A stretch of 64,000 bases of DNA from Opisthocomus hoazin. Its lineage: Eukaryota; Chordata; Aves; Opisthocomiformes; Opisthocomidae. This document shows positions 1 to 14,714 of this stretch, in pieces; positions within the stretch are counted from its first letter, which is position 1, and every line of letters begins with the position of its first letter. The stretch spans positions 25,647,537 to 25,711,536 of the forward strand of contig NC_134428.1 of the NCBI RefSeq assembly GCF_030867145.1, written 5' to 3'. The translations under genes and the position numbers were made by a program. The notes below the pieces were generated by a model. It did no database searches. It was not told the origin of the DNA and worked only from the letters and a program-made list of their open reading frames with translations.

Positions 1-209
1 TAAATAATGAAGAAGGACCACATGGGCATGGGAAGTGTGTGATGCACCCACAAGCGGTTCCTGCGTGCTGGTGCAGCACTGGGACACGTCCCCGCGCCCG
101 GTCACGTCCCCGCGCCAGGCTGGTGCTTGCAGGGCAGGGGGGACCGGAGAGACCGTGGGTGCTTCCTGGAGGGGTCTGCCATCCTCGTCACCCTTCTGGA
201 ATGCTCCCA

Positions 210-457
210 GAGGATCCCAGGATCCCAGCATGGCAGGGGTTGGCAGGGCCCTCTGTGGGTCACCCAGTCCAACCCCCTGCCCAAGCAGGGTCACCCAGAG
301 CAGGGGGCACAGCACCGCGGCCAGGCGGGGCTGGAATATCTCCAGAGAAGGAGACTCCACAGCCTCCCTGGGCAGCCTGGGCCAGGGCTCCGTCACCCTC
401 AGAGGGAAGAAGTTCTTCCTCGGGTTCAGCTGGAGCTTCCTCTGCTCCAGTTTGTGC
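210..457 (-). mobile_element. CR1 LINE fragment (copy A)
   Basis: On the minus strand this reads the 3' part of CR1: the pol C-terminal tail (reading NFFPLRV then [12 protein letters not shown]) and the GGGTGACC...CAGAGGG 3' UTR. It is truncated at its 5' end near 457 and the usual terminal ATTCTGTG repeats are degraded to GGATCCCAG-like text near 210. It belongs to the group with 'cagcatggcagggg' rather than the 'agaatagtagggg' group. Confidence 0.9.
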
Positions 458-1376
458 TGTTCTGATTGGGAAGCACGGTGAGCTCCCCGCTACGTGGGGC
501 AGAGGCGGGCAGCGGGTTAGCTGGGGAAAGGAGCCGGCGTTTCTGGGGGCTGAGGAGACAGGAGAGGTGAAATGGTTCTTTGGCACTTGGGTCAGGTTGA
601 AAACACAGCGCAGGGTGTTGCACAGTGCAGAGTTTTGTGTCCTGTTTGCTTGGTGCCTTGTGCTCCGCTACGAGCGTGCCTGATCCCCAGGCTCTGCTAC
701 CCCGGGCAGGAAGGAGCTGGAACTCCCGGCGGCGTGACGACGTTCTGTCTTCTGACCGCAAAGAAAGCAGCACAGCGAACACCCCGCTTCCATTTGCGCT
801 GTTTCGGACAGCGTCTCTCTTTGGTAGGCTTACGGAATTCACAATTTGTGTTTGCCAAAACGGGCACAGCGTAGCTAAATGAGGAGATGCTTCATTTAAC
901 GTGTTGCCAGCGCGGCGTTCCAGCTAGGGGATGAAGATCCTGGATGTCCTGGGGTGCCCCGAGGTGGCCGTGCTCCTGGTGGCAGCTCGTGCGTGGTGTT
1001 GGTACCGCACTTCCACCCTCATCCCGAGCTGCCATGTAATAGGATGTGGCCGTCTGTTTTTTTTCTGTCATGCTGCTGATTATGAATTAATATAATTAAG
1101 ATAAATGAAGATATTAGTATAATTGGATTTGGAGCTAATCTCAGAAAGAAACTCTCTCTCAGCCATGAAGCGCGGTGGCAGGCGCTGTGCCCTGAGGCCG
1201 GGCTGGGCGTCGGGGGGTGGCAGGGGGTGAGCTGGCCCCGGCTGTCAGCGATCCCTGACGGCGCTCAGCACCGCGGCGTCACCGGCAGACGCGCTGCCGG
1301 GGCTGCGGGAGGTGCCAGCCCGCGACACCGGGCCAACAGGTCCGAGCCAGGGGTTTCGTTCTCAACAAAGCGGGTA

Positions 1377-1404
1377 GTCCGTCCGTCCGTCCGTCCGTCC
1401 GTCC
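1377..1404. repeat. (GTCC)7 microsatellite
   Basis: Seven uninterrupted copies of GTCC lie in PRKCB intron sequence. Short tetranucleotide arrays of this kind are often length-variable; no function is suggested. Confidence 0.95.
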
Positions 1405-2973
1405 CGTGGTGCGTAGCGCCGCGCTCTCAGCCCAGGTACTGGGTAATCTGATGAGCCAACAGCAGAGCCGATGCTAATCGAGCTACGGGCTAATTAATAA
1501 GGCCCGGTGACAGTGGGGGTCAGGTGGGTGACAGTGCCTTGTCTGAAGCGAGCCCGTGTCTCTGTGGGGACAGCGGCAGGCAGCGTGCTGGAAGGGCGCA
1601 GCGGGGCGCGCAGCCGGCCGGCGTCCCTGCCCGCAGCCGGGCTCTCGCCGTGCCCTCGGCCCTTTCAGTCTGGCGTGTCAGGAGCAGTCGCGTGTTCCTG
1701 GGCTCTGAGTGCGGGTCAGTGCCCGAGGGTGGGAGACCAGGGCTCGGTGTCGAGGTGGAAGTGCAGAAATCCCACTCAGGGAACGTGCTGATGGTGCCTG
1801 TGAAAAGCGAAGGACGTAAAGGCGAGGGGCTGTTCTGGGTGACTGTGGATGTGGGGTTCCAGGGAGCCAGAAAGGCCCTGCAGAGCCTTGTGGCAGCCGG
1901 GCTTCCCCGGGGAGCTGGCCCTGCAGAGCTGCTGCCAGCACCCGAGAGCATCGGGGCTCGGCAGGGCAGCGAGCTGGAGCCGCTGAGATTCCCTGCCGGT
2001 CTCTGAAAGGTTCCAGGGATGCTGGGTCCAACTCCCCAAAGAGGCTTCAAGGAGAAATGTCCACTTACTGCTCAGTAAGCCATGGCAGGGCTTGCCAAAT
2101 GGTTGTTCCAGACATTACCAAATTAATGTGTCTTTGCCGTTTTTCAGTATAGCTGGAGTCTTCCCAGAACCCCGCGAAAGAGCGTGGTGCATCCAGAGAC
2201 TTACGTGGAATGGGCCATGCAGAAAATCAAATAGTTGCCTTATGGCTGTCAGTGCGAGCTCCGTAATTGTAGCGCAGGACTGGAGAGCTGGTTCCTTTTT
2301 CCCCTTTCTTTTTTTTAATCTCACGTTTATCTCATTTATTATAACTTCCCTGAATATCCAAGAAAAGAAGATGGTTCTAATACAGCGGTTGGCATGAAAC
2401 CAGCGGTGTCAGCTCTGTGAAGGAATAGCTGTCTGCTTTTATTGCGTTCCGTGACGTCCCTGCGACGAGCAGCGGTCGGTGTGGTGGAGGCCGGATGAGG
2501 AGTTGTCTACAGGTCACAAGAACCGCGTGCGGAGGTGTCATTGCCCTCGGCTGTGCCCTCGCCTCGCTGCCCCTGTTGTGAGCCCGGCGGTGTCACGGGG
2601 AGAGACCCCCGGCCGGCCGAGCGATGGCTCGTGCTGGCGTCCCGAGGGGCGAGCGGTGCGCGGGAGCCCGGCTGGTGGCACGGCGCTGCGGGCGAGAGGA
2701 CTGAGCAGAATCCTCCAGGCGATCTGCGTTGGTGCTGCTGGTCCTGCCCGCTCCTGGGCCGCGCGGATCAGCGGGGCGGTGGCAGGTTTGTCTTTGGAGC
2801 GGGCTTCACGTCGCAGCAGCGCCCGGCTGAAAGGGCCGAGGCAGCAGCCTGGACGGCGTGCGGGCGCTGGCAGAGCCGCGGCTGGGCAATGCCCGCTCCG
2901 GCAGCCGGCACGGCCGCTCCTGCCCAGGTCCTGCTCCCGCGCTGCCCGCAGCGGGCACGTCCCGGGCCCCTGG

Positions 2974-3510
2974 GGAGGCCCCATCTGCAGTGCTGTGTCC
3001 AGTGCTGGGCTCCCCAGTTCCAGAAAGATGAGGAGCTGCTGGAGAGAGTCCAGCGCAGGGCTACGAGGATGAGGAGGGGACTGGAGCATCTCTGCTACGA
3101 GGAGAGGCTGAGGGAGCTGGGCTTGTTCAGCCTGGAGAAGAGAAGGCTGCGAGGGGACCTTAGAAATGCCTCTAAATATCTGCAGGGTGGGGGTCAGGAG
3201 GACGGGGCCAGACTCTTTCCAGTGGTGCCCAGTGACAGGACAAGGGGCAACGGGCACAAACTGAAGCAGAGGAAGCTCCAGCTGAAGATGAGGAAGAACT
3301 TCTTCCCTCTGAGGGTGACGGAGCCCTGGCCCAGGCTGCCCAGGGAGGCTGTGGAGTCTCCTTCTCTGGAGATATTCCAGCCCCCCCTGGCCGCGGTGCT
3401 GTGCCCCCTGCTCTGGGTGACCCTGCTTCGGCAGGGGGTTGGGCTGGGTGACCCACAGAGGTCCCTTCCAGCCCTGACCATGCTGGGATTCACATTCTGT
3501 CGTTCTGTGG
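2974..3510 (+). mobile_element. CR1 LINE fragment with open pol tail (copy B)
   Basis: Sense-oriented CR1 3' segment. It starts in the pol C-terminal region (residues [39 protein letters not shown]) and continues through the short 3' UTR to a degraded end near 'cattctgtcgttctgtg'. The pol tail is open through its whole visible length in one frame. It forms an inverted pair with the CR1 at 3955-4534. Confidence 0.92.
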
Positions 3511-3689
3511 GCTTGGTCCCTCTCCCGCACTCCTGCAGCCGTCTCACGCGCGGGCGGGCACGTCCCGGGCTTGGCAGGAAAGCGTCCTGAGACAAAAGCC
3601 CAGCGGGAGCCTTGCGCTGCATCCCCTGCCAGTCCTGCTCGGCCTTTATCCGCCGCTCGCTGGGACAGCGTGATAGATGTGAACGCCAG

Positions 3690-3885
3690 CTGCTACGGCA
3701 TAAATTCAGATGTTGTAAATTAACGGTGACAAATGGAGTTGGATAACAAAGGTCAAGTGCTTTTTTTTAAAAAAATTTGTGAGGAATATTTGGCGCACGT
3801 CAGTTGTAAAACTCAAAGGTCAAGAGATTGTGTGAGCGTTAGGAGTGCATTAAAAACTGGTTAAAGGATTTTTGTGCTCCCTTAG
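3690..3885. promoter_or_regulatory. AT-rich intronic island with two identical 11-mers
   Basis: A block of low GC content in a GC-rich intron contains CAAAGGTCAAG twice on the + strand, at 3747-3757 and 3814-3824 (67 bp apart). AAAGGTCA is a monomeric nuclear-receptor type half-site. The enhancer reading is inference only; it could be unique AT-rich intron sequence. Confidence 0.3.
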
Positions 3886-3954
3886 AGATCGACGTTCGAG
3901 ATGTTCGATAGCAGAAGCAGGGCGCTTCGCTCAGGGGGGCCGGTTTTCACATCT

Positions 3955-4534
3955 TCACAGAATCACAGAATAGTAGGGGTTGGAAGGGACCTCTGTGGGT
4001 CACCCAGTCCAACCCTCCTGCCCAAGCAGGGTCACCCACAGCAGGCTGCACAGGACCTTGTCCAGGCGGGTCTGGAATATCTCCAGAGAAGGAGACTCCA
4101 CAGCCTCCCTGGGCAGCCTGGGCCAGGGCTCCATCACCCTCAGAGGGAAGAAGTTCTTCCTCGGGTTCAGCTGGAGCTTCCTCTGCTTCAGTTTGTGCCC
4201 ATTGCCCCTTGTCCTGTCGCTGGGCACCACTGAAAAGAGCTTGGCCCCATCCTCCTGACCCCCACCCTGCAGATATTTGTAGGCATTTCTAAGGTCCCCT
4301 CGCAGCCTTCTCTTCTCCAGGCTGAACAAGCCCAGCTCCCTCAACCTCTCCTTGTAGGGGAGATGCTCCAGTCCCCTCCTCATCCTCGTAGCCCTCCGCT
4401 GGGCTCTCTCCAGTAGCTCCTCACCTCTCTTGAACCGGGGAGCCCAGAACTGGACACAGCACTGCAGATGGGGCCTCACCAGGGCAGAGCAGAGGGGAAG
4501 GAGAACCTCCCTCGTCCTGCTGGCCACACTCTTC
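3955..4534 (-). mobile_element. CR1 LINE fragment (copy C)
   Basis: Antisense CR1, starting with TCACAGAATCACAGAAT (the 3' end of the element) and extending through the 3' UTR and about 150 codons of the pol tail to near 'ctggccacactcttc'. It is the longest copy in the window, and the minus-strand pol tail stays open from about 4527 to 4000. It belongs to the 'agaatagtaggggttggaaggg' group. Confidence 0.93.
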
Positions 4535-6398
4535 TCGGTGTTTCGGTGAGTCCCAGGGCCAGCCCCGGGGCTGGAGGGACGGGCTCGCGTCCTTTGGGGT
4601 GCCGTTTAATGGAGGCATAATATCACCCGTGATTTTTATTACAGCTTGTTTTCACCGAGGTTAATTTAGTGTCCAATCTGACCTGATGAGCTTGTTTTTC
4701 AGCTGTGGGAGTATCTGGGAAGCTTTCACGGCGCGTTACCCTGCTGGTAAGCATGGGTTGCTCTCGGAGGTGGGGTGAGCGATGCCGAAGGCAGAGTCCC
4801 CCAGCGCAGGGCTGGCTCACGGAGACACAGAGGCTGCTCGTGTTGGGTTGCCCGCGTTCGGGTCCCTCTGTGGCCGAGTTCAGTCGGTGCCAGAGCTGAA
4901 GGCTTCGGCCTCGTGGATGGCGAAGGGTCAGGCGCGGGGTGCCGGGGCTGTGCGCTCTCCTCACTGGAGATGATGATATTTTTCACTTGGGTGAGATTTT
5001 GGAGGTTGCCACGCTGACCCACATGGTGCGGGCATCGTTTCGGCCGTGGTGTACCGCGACGTGTCCGATGGGGCCAGCGTCGAACCGGCACGGACTCTGC
5101 GGTTTGTCACCTGAGCTGGCCTGAAGTAGGATGCTCGGAGCGGGCATCCCCTTCTGGGGACACTGCGGAAGGCGAAAGACCACAGTGAGGAAACCCTCTG
5201 TGCTTCAGGAGAGGTGGCTTTGTTTCCTCTCCAGCGTTTTCCCCGCTGTTCCCCCGGGGATGCTCTCCCTCTGGAAGCTGGCGGCAGGAGCGGGTGCCGC
5301 GGTGGCTGGGCGGTCGCAGCCCCCTGCCCGGGGCAGAGCTGCCTTAGCGAGTGCCGTGTTTGCAAGTCCTGGAGACCATTCCTGTAGCTGGCAGCGCGGG
5401 GGTTTTTCAGATGATTGTAGGTGCTGCAGGTGACCTTGAACGGAGATTTTTACGGCACGGAGAACCTTGCAAGAAGCAATTAGCAGCAGCGAAGGCTCGG
5501 CGATTACTTGTGAGGCTGCTATCTGGAGGAGCTGCGAGCAGCAGCCAAATTGAACTGCTGGAATCGGGTTAATGGGATTTCACGCCAGACTGAGCTCAGC
5601 GCAAGCCTTACACTGCCGCATATTTCTAAAAATTAAAACTGAATAAATTGTGAGATAGCTTTTACAAACTGTGGTTCGGCAAATTAGATAGCCCCTGGAC
5701 CAACGGGGAGGTGCCGAGCCCCTGAGATGTGGTGCTTGAAAACGTGGGGGTTTGGGAGGCTCCCGCAGCAGCGCTGGTGGCTGCAGCAGCACGCGGCTGC
5801 CTGGGGACGCGGGAGCAGGGCTTGCTCTTCTGGCTCCTTCAAAATGGATTTGCTGCTTCCACGTTCAGCCTGACCTGGCATGGGAGTGCAGTTCTCTTCA
5901 ATACCAGATAGTTACCGGAGGCGGAGCTGGATGAAAAGCCCTGTATTTTGCCATAATATGTCTCTATTCACCTGCCCTTCGCTGGTGAGGTGAGAGGCAG
6001 AAGTCAGTGTTGGGGAGAAACAGCTTATTGAAGCCTCTGTTCTAGGCTTGGGGCGACCTGGAGCGTGTTATGGGGTAACCGTACGTGGCTGCCGTGTCCC
6101 GCGGGGCGAGGGGTGACGGGCTGATGGGCAGATACCGTTCCCAGTCGCTCTCACAGAGGTTAACTGGGAACCAGCCGAACAGTGCGGTGTGGTGGGGCCG
6201 AAAACTTCCCCCCTGCCCTGGTGCTGTCCCTGTCACGCTAATGGAAAAGGTTCTTGTAGGTCAGTGTAGGTTTGACCTGGAACAGAGCTCGTTAACGTGG
6301 GATTGCAGGGGCACTGGCTGGTGTGATAATGACCTTGCTCCACACAGGTTTCAGTAATTTTTTTCTCTTTTCTCCCCATCCCATCTCCTGCTTTGCAG

Positions 6399-6545
6399 AG
6401 AGCCAAGATTGGAACAGGGTCCAAGGCCGCGGACGAGAAGACAACAAATGCCATTTCGAAATTCGACAACAACGGGAGCAGAGATCGGATGAAGCTTTCG
6501 GATTTCAATTTCCTGATGGTGCTGGGAAAAGGAAGCTTTGGGAAG
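6399..6545 (+). CDS. PRKCB: PRKCB exon: V3 hinge and start of kinase domain
   Basis: This 147-bp exon encodes 49 residues in phase 0, beginning RAKIGTGSKAADEK and ending VLGKGSFGK. The first part is the variable V3 hinge linking the C2 domain to the kinase; KFDNN and RDRMKLSDFNFLMVLGKG mark PKC beta, with the Gly-rich ATP loop GKGSFGKV split over the next junction. The acceptor is ctttgcag; the donor is AAG|gtgcgg, weaker than consensus. Compared with remembered human PRKCB the hinge is altered (IGTGSKAADEK for ISQGTKVPEEK) while the kinase part is nearly identical. PRKCB is a Ca2+- and diacylglycerol-dependent Ser/Thr kinase acting in the cytosol and at membranes, for example in B-cell receptor signalling. 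The C1/C2 exons are upstream, outside the window. Confidence 0.97.
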
Positions 6546-7038
6546 GTGCGGGACGCCGAGCGCGTGGCACGCGCTGTGTTTGACGCACGCGTTTGCGGCG
6601 GTTCCGAGCTGAGGCCGAGTGGCTGCTCCAGTGCGCTCTGCCCTTGCTGTGCCTGGGCTGACTGGGAGCACTGGTGTCACGGTAACGGGAGCCCAGTTTG
6701 TTGGCTCCCTTCCAGACTGCGACTGCTGTGTCACAGTGATGGAGGCCTGGGATGTCTGATCAGACCATCACAAGTCAGGCGCTTTTTGTGGGAAGCAGGG
6801 TGTGTACTGTACCCTTAAACCTCTTTGTTATTTGGCCATTTTTCCTCTAATTATTACAAATGTATGTGAACATTTTAATTAACTTTCCAGATCAGTTAGG
6901 AGTGGTAACAGAATTTCATTCTTCTGGTAATTAGGTGGCTTGGAGCCTTCCTTTCTCTTGGGCTCTTGCCAGCTTTGCCATCATTTCCGTGAGAAGTTCC
7001 AGTCCTCGGGCGGCTGCTCGGGCTTCGCAGCCTGGAGC

Positions 7039-7090
7039 GGGCGGGCGGGTGGGTGGGTGGGTGGGTGGGCGGGTGGGTGGGTGGGTGGGC
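7039..7090 (+). repeat. (GGGC/GGGT)13 G-quadruplex-prone tract
   Basis: Thirteen GGG runs, each separated by a single T or C, lie on the sense strand about 490 bp after the hinge-exon donor. G3N1 spacing is the pattern most favourable to quadruplexes, so both the non-template DNA and the intron RNA could form one. Confidence 0.9.
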
Positions 7091-8347
7091 TGCTGGGGCT
7101 GTGCACCGCTGTGGGCTCGGTGCTGCTCCAACGAGTGAGTTGCCTTAATTGCAGGGAATACTGCTCTGCCTTCGGGCACATCGCGTGGGCGGGCAGCGGA
7201 GGCAAGGAGGGAATGCCGGGGAAGAGATGCTCGCCCATGGCCGTGGAGCACGAGGGGGGAACCCACCTTCCACAGCTGGCACCCATCCGTGTCCCCCCCC
7301 CCCACGCCTTCTGCTGCTGGCGCTTGAGCTCCGGGAGGTCCCAGCCCCTCTAGACGGGCGTTTGCTCGCGTTCTGGAGGTCGAGAGCTTGGAGATCCACT
7401 GAAACATCTGTGGCAGGAGGAGAACGGGGAGTTGTGGTGGTCCCCAGCGTGCAGAGCATCAGCCTGCGGTTCCCCTGCCGGCGCTGCGACCGGGCTCTGC
7501 GCCTGATGGGGCGGCAGGACAGCCCCGTGCGCTGGGCCATGCTGCTCCCGCGCCGTAATCTCTACACACCCCCCTTTCTGCGTCCCTTTTGTCCCCTTTT
7601 CTCTCCCTCCCCGCACCGAATCCCTTTTCAAGTCTGCGCCTGGCATCTGGAAACTCTGTAGTTGTATTTCCCCCCCCCCCCTTCCTTCTTTCCTTCTTGC
7701 TTTTAATTTGAGGAACATTAGCAAACTCTTCAGTCGGCATCACGGCTTATATAAGGGAATGTGTGACAGAAACTGTTCCCTGGAACAGAATGTTATAAAT
7801 ATGCTAATTAGCGCTTATTAAAACAGCACATTGGTTTCTGCGGGTAGATGCAGCCTCACCCTCACGTGTGCCAGCTCCCCACGCTCCGCTCCCACCTCCC
7901 GGCATCCGGATGCCCGTGTCCCCGGCATGGGGACGCGGCGGCGGCACGGCCGAGGGTGCCCGCTGCGGGGCCCGGCTGCGGAGGACGCTTCGCTGCCGCC
8001 CCGGCTGGCGCGTACACGGAGGTGAGCGATGTTCCGGCCGGAGCCGGGCAGAGGCGTGCGGAGCCGTGCCGTGCCAGGCTCCCCGCTCCCGGCGTGTCCT
8101 TGGCGTGTCCGTGGCACGGTGTCCTTCTCCAGGGCTGGCACCGCGGGCTGCCGTGCTGGGCTGCGTGCTGCCAGCCGCCCTCCTCCCTGTGAGAGCTCCT
8201 GGAGTGCAGTCCCACGGGCTTGGCGAGTCTTCCTCACAGGCGTAAGCTCGTTGACCCGGTGGCATCAGTAGCTCAGATTTACTGCGCAGTACTTTCCTCT
8301 CTCCACCACTAAGGCTGCCCAGGGTCAGGAGTACCTACATCTTGGTT

Positions 8348-8550
8348 CAGAATCACAGAATCACAGACTGGTTTGGGCAGGAAGGGACCTTAGAGCTCAT
8401 CCAGCCCACCCCTGCCCGGGGCAGGGACCCCTTCCCCCAGCCCAGGGTGCTCCCAGCCCCATCCAACCTGGCCCTGAGCCCTGCCGGGGAGGGGGCAGCC
8501 GCAGCTCCTCCGGGCAGCCTGGGCCTCACCGCCCTCACGGGGAAGACTTT
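8348..8550 (-). mobile_element. CR1 LINE fragment, older subfamily (copy D)
   Basis: It begins CAGAATCACAGAATCACAGA and continues with 'gaagggaccttagagctcatccagccc', a 3' UTR unlike that of the other copies here ('cctctgtgggtcacccag'). It thus belongs to a different CR1 subfamily. The 5' boundary fades near 8550-8570. Confidence 0.88.
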
Positions 8551-11001
8551 CATTCTTTAGAATAATTTCTTTCTTGACAATAAACTTGCTTTCTCTACAT
8601 CCAGCATCAGAATATCTCCACTTATTATGCTGGAGCGTTTCCAAACAAATACTCTGTATTACAGGAATAAATCAAGTTAAATATCAGCTTTTTCTGCACC
8701 AAAAAAAAAAATAATGAGAGAATGCAGTCTACTTTCCAGAGAGTGAGCTGGCAGATGGAGGTCCCCACAGAGCCAGGCGTCAAGGTTTAGGGGATGGAAA
8801 ATGGCTCTGGTTTGGATAATAGCTGCGAGGTGGGCGCTCGGGCGTGCGGGGTCCCGGCTGGGCGCGATCAGCCCGGGCGCAGGGTGCTCCGCGCTGCCCT
8901 CGGGTCTCCCCGGGGTGCCCCGGCCGCGGGGTCCGTGGGGTCCCGGAGCTGTACCCGGTGACAGCCCTCCGCGGCGCTGGCACGGGGAGGGGACGTGTTC
9001 CTGCCCGCGGAAGGGCAGCGCTTGGCACAGCCCACCCGGGGTTTGCCTTGCTGCTGTATAAACAGAGGAAAGTGAAATTACGTGGCTTGCTCGTATTTTT
9101 ACAGCTAATCAATCTGTCGTGCTATCAAGCTGTCAGACTCTTCTGGAGGTCTGGTGGTGTTTTTCCGAGCAGGGCTGAGTCTGTTGCCTCTGCCGTTGTG
9201 GATTAGGGTGCAATGGGAGACAATTTTCCTGTCCTGTGGTAACAGGGGCTGTAAAACGCTTTCCTCTCCCCTCTCGGTGTGAACGTGGCAGGAGGGCTGG
9301 TGGTTGGTGCGTGCAGGCAGGGGCTCGGTCTCTGCCTGGCGGGGTTGTGCTCTGGTCCCTGGGCACACGGTGCCTCCACCGGCGTGCGTCTCGTGCCCAG
9401 CCGTGCGCAGGGCGTTATCGGGCTGCCTTCGCCTGTTGGAATCGGTTTGTAGTCGCAGTGCAGTGGGGCCCAATCTTTTTCTTCACTCGCTGTGTCGCTA
9501 TCAGCCGTAGCTGGAGCCTGCTTATCGGTGGCTGTCCGTCTCCCGAGATTTCGGCGGCACCCGCGCCGCAGTCGCCATAGGAACGGCGATGCCGGCGTGT
9601 GGAGCCGGCAATGAGTGCACCGCGCTCGGCGCAGGTGGCTCTGCCGAGCCGGACGGGCTGCGGCTCTGTGCTGCAAGCTGTGTCGCTGGCACGGCACCGC
9701 CGGGCTGCCGTGGGCAGGGTCAGAGGAGACGGCGTCGGGGAAGGCGTCGGAGACGGCCGCGTGGCCCTGGCTCCGGCTCGGGAGCGTGTCCTGTCTGCTG
9801 GTGCTTGGCTGGCGAGGTGCTCATCACCCAGGGCACAGGAGGTGTTTTCTTGGTTGGCCGCAGACCAGCGCCTGCGGCCTCTTCTGCCCATGCAGACTGA
9901 CAGCGGTTACGGCATCGGCCTCTGGGCGCTTCTGGAGCTGCTCCTCTGCCAGCCCAGGCGTGAGAGAGAAACACGGCAGCGCACGGTTCCCCGCGTCACT
10001 CTGCGCTCGCCCTTCGCGAGGGCATCGCAGGCTTCTGGGCAGCTGCAAACTCCTTCTGCCTTTCCCGTTCCGGTGAAGCCGGGCTGGCCGGCTCAGCGGT
10101 GGCTCGGGGCTGCCGCGTCCTTGGCGTTGCCATGTCCTTGGGAGCCGCCGCGGGAAGCATTCGCTCCCCGTCTGTGCCCTGGAGCAGCTTTTTGCGTTGA
10201 ACGTGGTGCAGCAGCCAAGCCCTGGCTCTCGCTGCTCTGCGGAGACCCAGTGCGGTGGCACGGTGGTGGCCGCGTCCCCGGTCGGGGGAAGCAAAGGGTG
10301 ATTTCAGAGTCCGTTTATTTTGCCAGCAGCTTACGCTGGCGGAGCGTGGTGGGTCGGTCTGGGCATCCTCACTGGGGCTGAGGGGATTAATGAGGGGAAT
10401 TTGCATAAAGCAGTGCATCCCGTTTATTGTGATAAATAAACCTGTGAATGGGTGAAACTGGTTTGAAATGGGCGGTTGGCTGGGTGCTTCTGGCTGAGAG
10501 GGGCTTTGGCTGGGTGAGGCACCCGCAGGCAGTCGGGTTTTGGTCGCTGTGCGCAGTGTGGAGGGGGTGCGCGAGGCAGAGAAGACCTTGCCCTTTTTTT
10601 CTCACTACTGGCTGTACGCTGACTCTTTTCCACTTCAAGTTTTCCCCACTCCGTGATCTGATGGGCGCTGTGTTCATCCTCTCGACGCCCTCCCCCGACG
10701 CTGCTGGCACCTTGCGCCCCGACGCGGGGCAGAGAGCTGCCGGAGGGCGAGCTGCGGACCCTTGGGCTGGGTGCCGCCGGGTGCTGGCGTGGCGAGGAAG
10801 GAGATGCGTTACTGGTTGGGCTGGCCGTTCTTAAATACTGTTGGAAATACCCCTGGCAGCTTTCTGCGTCGTCTGGCACCTCTTCTCAGGGTTATGGTGG
10901 GAGCGTGGTGATAATCATAAGACAGTCCAGATAATAAGCAAGCCGTTAGTCGTAACCGCTGGCCATGGCAAGCTGGGGCGTTGCAGATCCGCATTTCCTG
11001 A

Positions 11002-14622
<3,621 letters not shown>

Positions 14623-14714
14623 GATCGCTTGTATTTTGTGATGGAGTACGTCAATGGCGGGGACTTAATGTACCAGATCCAGCAGGTTGGGAGGTTCAAG
14701 GAGCCGCACGCTGT
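14623..14714 (+). CDS. PRKCB: PRKCB exon: kinase hinge
   Basis: This 92-bp exon encodes [18 protein letters not shown] then [13 protein letters not shown], with the last Val codon split (GT|A). It contains the gatekeeper Met (14641-14643) and the hinge EYVNGGDL that contacts ATP adenine. [10 protein letters not shown] is the beta form (alpha has VGKFKEPQAV). The donor is gtaagt. One oddity: codon 14674-14676 is CAG (Gln) where conventional PKCs have His in MYHIQQ. Confidence 0.98.

Larger units (their letters stand above)
1..6398 (+). other. PRKCB: PRKCB intron upstream of the hinge exon (partial)
   Basis: This intron lies upstream of the hinge exon; its 5' end is outside the window. I looked for the exon that should precede it (end of C2 domain and start of V3) and did not see it. 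It holds three CR1 fragments (two minus, one plus), a GTCC tetranucleotide array, and AT-rich islands at about 1040-1140, 2290-2400, 3690-3880 and 5600-5700 standing out from GC-rich surroundings. No credible open reading frame apart from retrotransposon remnants. Confidence 0.8.

Noticed and set aside
2974..3510. CR1 pol-tail frames as host genes or domesticated proteins
   Set aside because: The same text recurs in eleven places at various truncations; these are retrotransposon remnants, and no copy has a promoter, intron or start context suggesting domestication.
1..6398. Search for the preceding PRKCB exon (end of C2 domain)
   Set aside because: No stretch encodes the expected NEELRQKFE-type text; the exon must lie upstream of the window.
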